Source: Deltaproteobacteria bacterium
GTDB taxonomy: Bacteria; Desulfobacterota; BSN033; UBA1163
DNA: 7,921 nt
Assembly (NCBI GenBank): GCA_016875155.1
Contig: VGSD01000117.1
Span: 1 to 7,921 of the forward strand
Direction of reading: 5' to 3'
The notes beneath the pieces were generated by a model. It saw only the letters and a list, made by a program, of their open reading frames with translations. It was not told the origin of the DNA and did not search any database. Position numbers and translations under genes: made by a program. Shown piece by piece: positions 5,582 through 7,921 of this stretch; positions within the stretch are counted from its first letter, which is position 1; each line of letters starts with the position of its first letter.

Positions 5582-7354
5582 GTGCCAGAGGAACTTTCTC
5601 CTGACAAGAAAACGATCGACCTGACAGAAGAGATGCCTCTCGTGGAGGGGATGGAGACGGATGAGGAGTTCCTCCTTGCGAGGGATCTCACCGGCTTCTT
5701 TCTCAAAACCTTTAAGTCCATCCGGTTTTATCCGCCTGATAATCCAACCATCAAGGGATTCCGAGATCAACTCTTCAAGAAATTACAATATTTTTTAAAT
5801 AAATACCCTTCCTTCATCATTCAGATTGGCGAATTCACTCTTTCTTTCAAAGATAGAGTGATTTACGAAAACAGGGATACCAAATCCAGCCTTGCCTTTC
5901 TCCTCTATAAAGATGGATTGAGGGAACTCCGGTTTGCGAAAGGATTGGAAGAGTGGGAAGTTCAAGGGCTGATGGATGTCATCCGGGGAAGTGAAAGCAT
6001 CAATCAATTGGAAGATGATTTAGTCACCCTGATATGGGAAAGGGATTTCACACATATCAGTTATCTTGCCACAGACGATTTTCTTGAAGAGACACCCATT
6101 CTCATTCCTGAAAATGTCGATCAGCTTAAAAGCAAACTGATTTTCAAGCCACTTGCCTATAATGTCCAGGTAGACATCGGGGAAGAGGAAGAGGACGATC
6201 TGGATAAACTCATTTCCCAGACGGTCAGGGAAATGCCCATCCGAGACAAAAATGTTTATTTTCTCACCACAGAAGAATTGGACCGCTTGAGAGCAGAGGT
6301 GGAGAGTGAGATTGATCCCACTTTTGTCTTCAACGCCATTGATATTCTTTTTGAGATTCTGGGGCTCGAACAAGAGAAAGAACCCTACCAGGATAGCATC
6401 AATCTCCTTACAAAGATGTTAGACGGCCTTCTCACCCTTGGTGAATTTCAGAGGGCAAGTGATCTGCTAAAGCGCCTCTATATCATGATTAAAACCTATG
6501 AACTCCGGGACTGGCAGGCTGAAGCCATCCAGAAGTTAATCGAAAGTGCCGGCAATGAAGTGAGGATTGAAAGAATCGGCAGGATTCTCGAGAGAGAAGG
6601 GGGCGTTCGTCTGGAGGATGTGAATGAGTATCTCATTCTGCTTCAACAGAACTCGATCAAGCCTCTCATCAAACTGTTAGGAGAACTGAAGAATTCGAAG
6701 ACCAGGAGAGTCCTTTGCGACGCTCTGTCCGAGATCGGGAAAAACGCCATTGAACTCTTTACCCCTTTTATTGACGATAGGCGATGGTATCTCGTTCGCA
6801 ATATCACCTATATCCTCGGACGGATTGGAAAAGAGAAGGCCCTTCCTTACATCCAGAAAACCTTCAACCATGAAGAGCTCCGGGTGAGACGGGAAGCCGT
6901 GCAGGCGCTGGGATTGGTCGGTGGCCCAAAAGCGGTTTCACTGCTTATTAAAGCCCTGAATGACAAGGATACACGGATCCGGGCAATGTCCGCGATCAAT
7001 CTCGGGAGAATAGGCAAGAATGTAGGTCTGGCAGCTCTTCTTGAAGCCATCCAGTCAAAAGACTTTCAAAAGAAAGAGCCAGCCGAGATGAAGGCCTTTC
7101 TCGATGCGGTTGGAATGCTTGGATCGAACGAAGCCCTTCCGGTGCTTCAGCAGATGTTAGAGAGGAAGAGTCTCTTTGGAATGGGCAAGAAGGATGAAAC
7201 AAAGATAGGGGTGGCCAATGCACTGGCGATGATTGGAACCCCAGAGGCAAGGGCCATTCTGGAAAAAGGGATGAATTCAAAAGATGAATCTATTCGAAGT
7301 GTGTGCCAGCAGGCATTATCGAGAACCATTCCATCAAAGGAGTCCCCTGTCTGA
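5582..7354 (+). CDS. HEAT-repeat protein with an N-terminal domain shared with the next gene
   Basis: The function is not established. There is no signal peptide or membrane helix, so the protein should be cytosolic. Of its 590 residues, about 30-160 form an alpha/beta domain that includes FKSIRFYPPDNPTI (44-57) and a GLRELRFAKGLEEWEV block (112-127). An acidic linker with EEEEDD lies at 201-206, followed by a helical middle region at about 228-345. The C-terminal part, about 350-585, is a run of six or seven HEAT-type helical pairs with unit signatures such as RREAVQALGLVG (436-447) and RAMSAINLGRIG (467-478). HEAT arrays usually act as protein-binding scaffolds. The stop overlaps the next start by one base, so the two products are probably made together, and their N-terminal domains look related. 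Similar HEAT/HD gene pairs are, from memory, common in Desulfobacterota. A role in signalling is inference. Confidence 0.85.
   Translation: MPEELSPDKKTIDLTEEMPLVEGMETDEEFLLARDLTGFFLKTFKSIRFYPPDNPTIKGFRDQLFKKLQYFLNKYPSFIIQIGEFTLSFKDRVIYENRDTKSSLAFLLYKDGLRELRFAKGLEEWEVQGLMDVIRGSESINQLEDDLVTLIWERDFTHISYLATDDFLEETPILIPENVDQLKSKLIFKPLAYNVQVDIGEEEEDDLDKLISQTVREMPIRDKNVYFLTTEELDRLRAEVESEIDPTFVFNAIDILFEILGLEQEKEPYQDSINLLTKMLDGLLTLGEFQRASDLLKRLYIMIKTYELRDWQAEAIQKLIESAGNEVRIERIGRILEREGGVRLEDVNEYLILLQQNSIKPLIKLLGELKNSKTRRVLCDALSEIGKNAIELFTPFIDDRRWYLVRNITYILGRIGKEKALPYIQKTFNHEELRVRREAVQALGLVGGPKAVSLLIKALNDKDTRIRAMSAINLGRIGKNVGLAALLEAIQSKDFQKKEPAEMKAFLDAVGMLGSNEALPVLQQMLERKSLFGMGKKDETKIGVANALAMIGTPEARAILEKGMNSKDESIRSVCQQALSRTIPSKESPV
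7336..7342 (+). promoter_or_regulatory. Ribosome-binding site of the downstream gene, inside the HEAT coding region
   Basis: AAAGGAG lies 11 bases before the ATG at 7354, within the last codons of the HEAT gene. Together with the TGATG stop/start overlap at 7352-7356, this supports translational coupling. Confidence 0.65.
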
Positions 7355-7921
7355 TGGTTGAAAAACCGTTTTCCACACAGGAAGATCTATCTTCCAAGAT
7401 GGGAACCGAATTTGTCATCCGGTTTTACCGCCTCCTCAAGGGCACAGCCATCTATGACCGGAATAATGTCGTCATGGACCAATATGCCCAGGAGTGCCTC
7501 CAGACAATCAATAACACGGTCAAAGCAGATGACCATCTTTTCTTCAAGATCGTTCGTGACAACTCCTTCTTTAATGGGGTGAAGATTCAGGTGCGAGCGG
7601 ACAATTACCCAATCTTTAAAGGTTTTTTAAACGAGTTGAGGAAACGGTGGATCGGAGAGGTCGAATTTTCAGAAGAGGTGAGCAAAGACCATCTCAAAGA
7701 TTTTGTCTTCCTGCTCTCTGGACTGGAAGAAAATAATGAGAGCAATTACCTCTATGTGACGAAACAGCTTGAGTACAAGAGTATTCCTCATATCCATGTC
7801 GCAAAGCTGGAGTTTTTTAAAGATGAGGAAATCTATGTTGATTCCGAGGACCAGAAACGGCGCTCCAAGGAGGTCTACTTTAAATCAATCAACCTGGTCA
7901 AAGAGGTGATGGACGGCGTTA
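7354..7921 (+). CDS. Putative HD-domain signalling protein, N-terminal part, 3' end missing
   Basis: The frame opens with ATG in a TGATG overlap with the HEAT gene and stays open for 189 codons to the right edge. No complete known domain is visible. The segment has no signal peptide or membrane helix. Residues about 17-125 (from TEFVIRFYRLLKGTAIYD through HLKDFVFLLSGL) follow the pattern of the N-terminal domain of the upstream HEAT protein. The visible end, VYFKSINLVKEVMDGV (174-189), resembles the helix that precedes the HD or HD-GYP phosphohydrolase domain in a family I recall from Desulfobacterota. The HD motif itself would lie beyond the edge, so catalytic activity (for example cyclic-di-GMP hydrolysis) cannot be judged here. 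Existence of the gene is well supported by the long open frame, the ribosome-binding site and the coupling; the family assignment is moderate. Confidence 0.65.
   Translation, partial: MVEKPFSTQEDLSSKMGTEFVIRFYRLLKGTAIYDRNNVVMDQYAQECLQTINNTVKADDHLFFKIVRDNSFFNGVKIQVRADNYPIFKGFLNELRKRWIGEVEFSEEVSKDHLKDFVFLLSGLEENNESNYLYVTKQLEYKSIPHIHVAKLEFFKDEEIYVDSEDQKRRSKEVYFKSINLVKEVMDGV

Noticed and set aside
7358..7582. 74-codon plus-strand frame just after the HEAT gene
   Set aside because: The overlapping frame from the ATG at 7354 stays open to the window edge, is stop/start-coupled to the HEAT gene and has a ribosome-binding site, so it is the real gene.
1..7921. tRNA, rRNA, CRISPR array, insertion sequence or prophage genes
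   Set aside because: No cloverleaf, rRNA-like stretch, regularly spaced repeat array, transposase or phage motif was seen; the coding genes account for almost all of the window.

Overview
The window is gene-dense bacterial DNA with six protein-coding genes, two of them cut by the window edges, and no RNA gene, mobile element or CRISPR array. Protein similarity and the style of the intergenic repeats suggest a Gram-negative anaerobe of the Desulfobacterota (former Deltaproteobacteria) type or a relative. That placement is an inference from gene content, namely a HEAT-repeat gene coupled to a second gene with a related N-terminal domain, and degenerate GGATTTCGGA-type repeats. No marker gene here proves it.

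Bases 2-4643 (+) form a potassium-uptake block in the order ktrB (5' end missing), ktrA, trkA, trkH. It contains two different K+ channel-like subunits (KtrB type and TrkH type), each next to its own cytosolic nucleotide-binding gating partner: single-RCK KtrA and double-RCK TrkA. The genes lie on one strand with gaps of 143, 17 and 48 bases, so co-transcription is likely. The 143-base ktrB-ktrA gap is built from a diverged 66-base direct duplication that repeats the ribosome-binding site of ktrA.

Bases 4640-5365 (-) encode RsmI, the 16S rRNA C1402 ribose 2'-O-methyltransferase. It is convergent with trkH and the two stop codons overlap. It is about 45 residues shorter than the usual family length and lacks the C-terminal extension.

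Bases 5366-5581 are the longest non-coding stretch (216 bases). They separate the divergent rsmI and HEAT genes and hold a short direct repeat, a perfect 11-bp inverted repeat and a candidate sigma-70 promoter facing right.

Bases 5582-7921 (+) hold a cytosolic HEAT-repeat protein and, overlapping its stop codon by one base, the start of a second gene that runs off the right edge. By eye the two proteins share a related N-terminal domain. The second resembles the N-terminal part of HD-domain (possibly HD-GYP) signalling proteins, but its catalytic region is outside the window. The pair is the least characterised part of the window.
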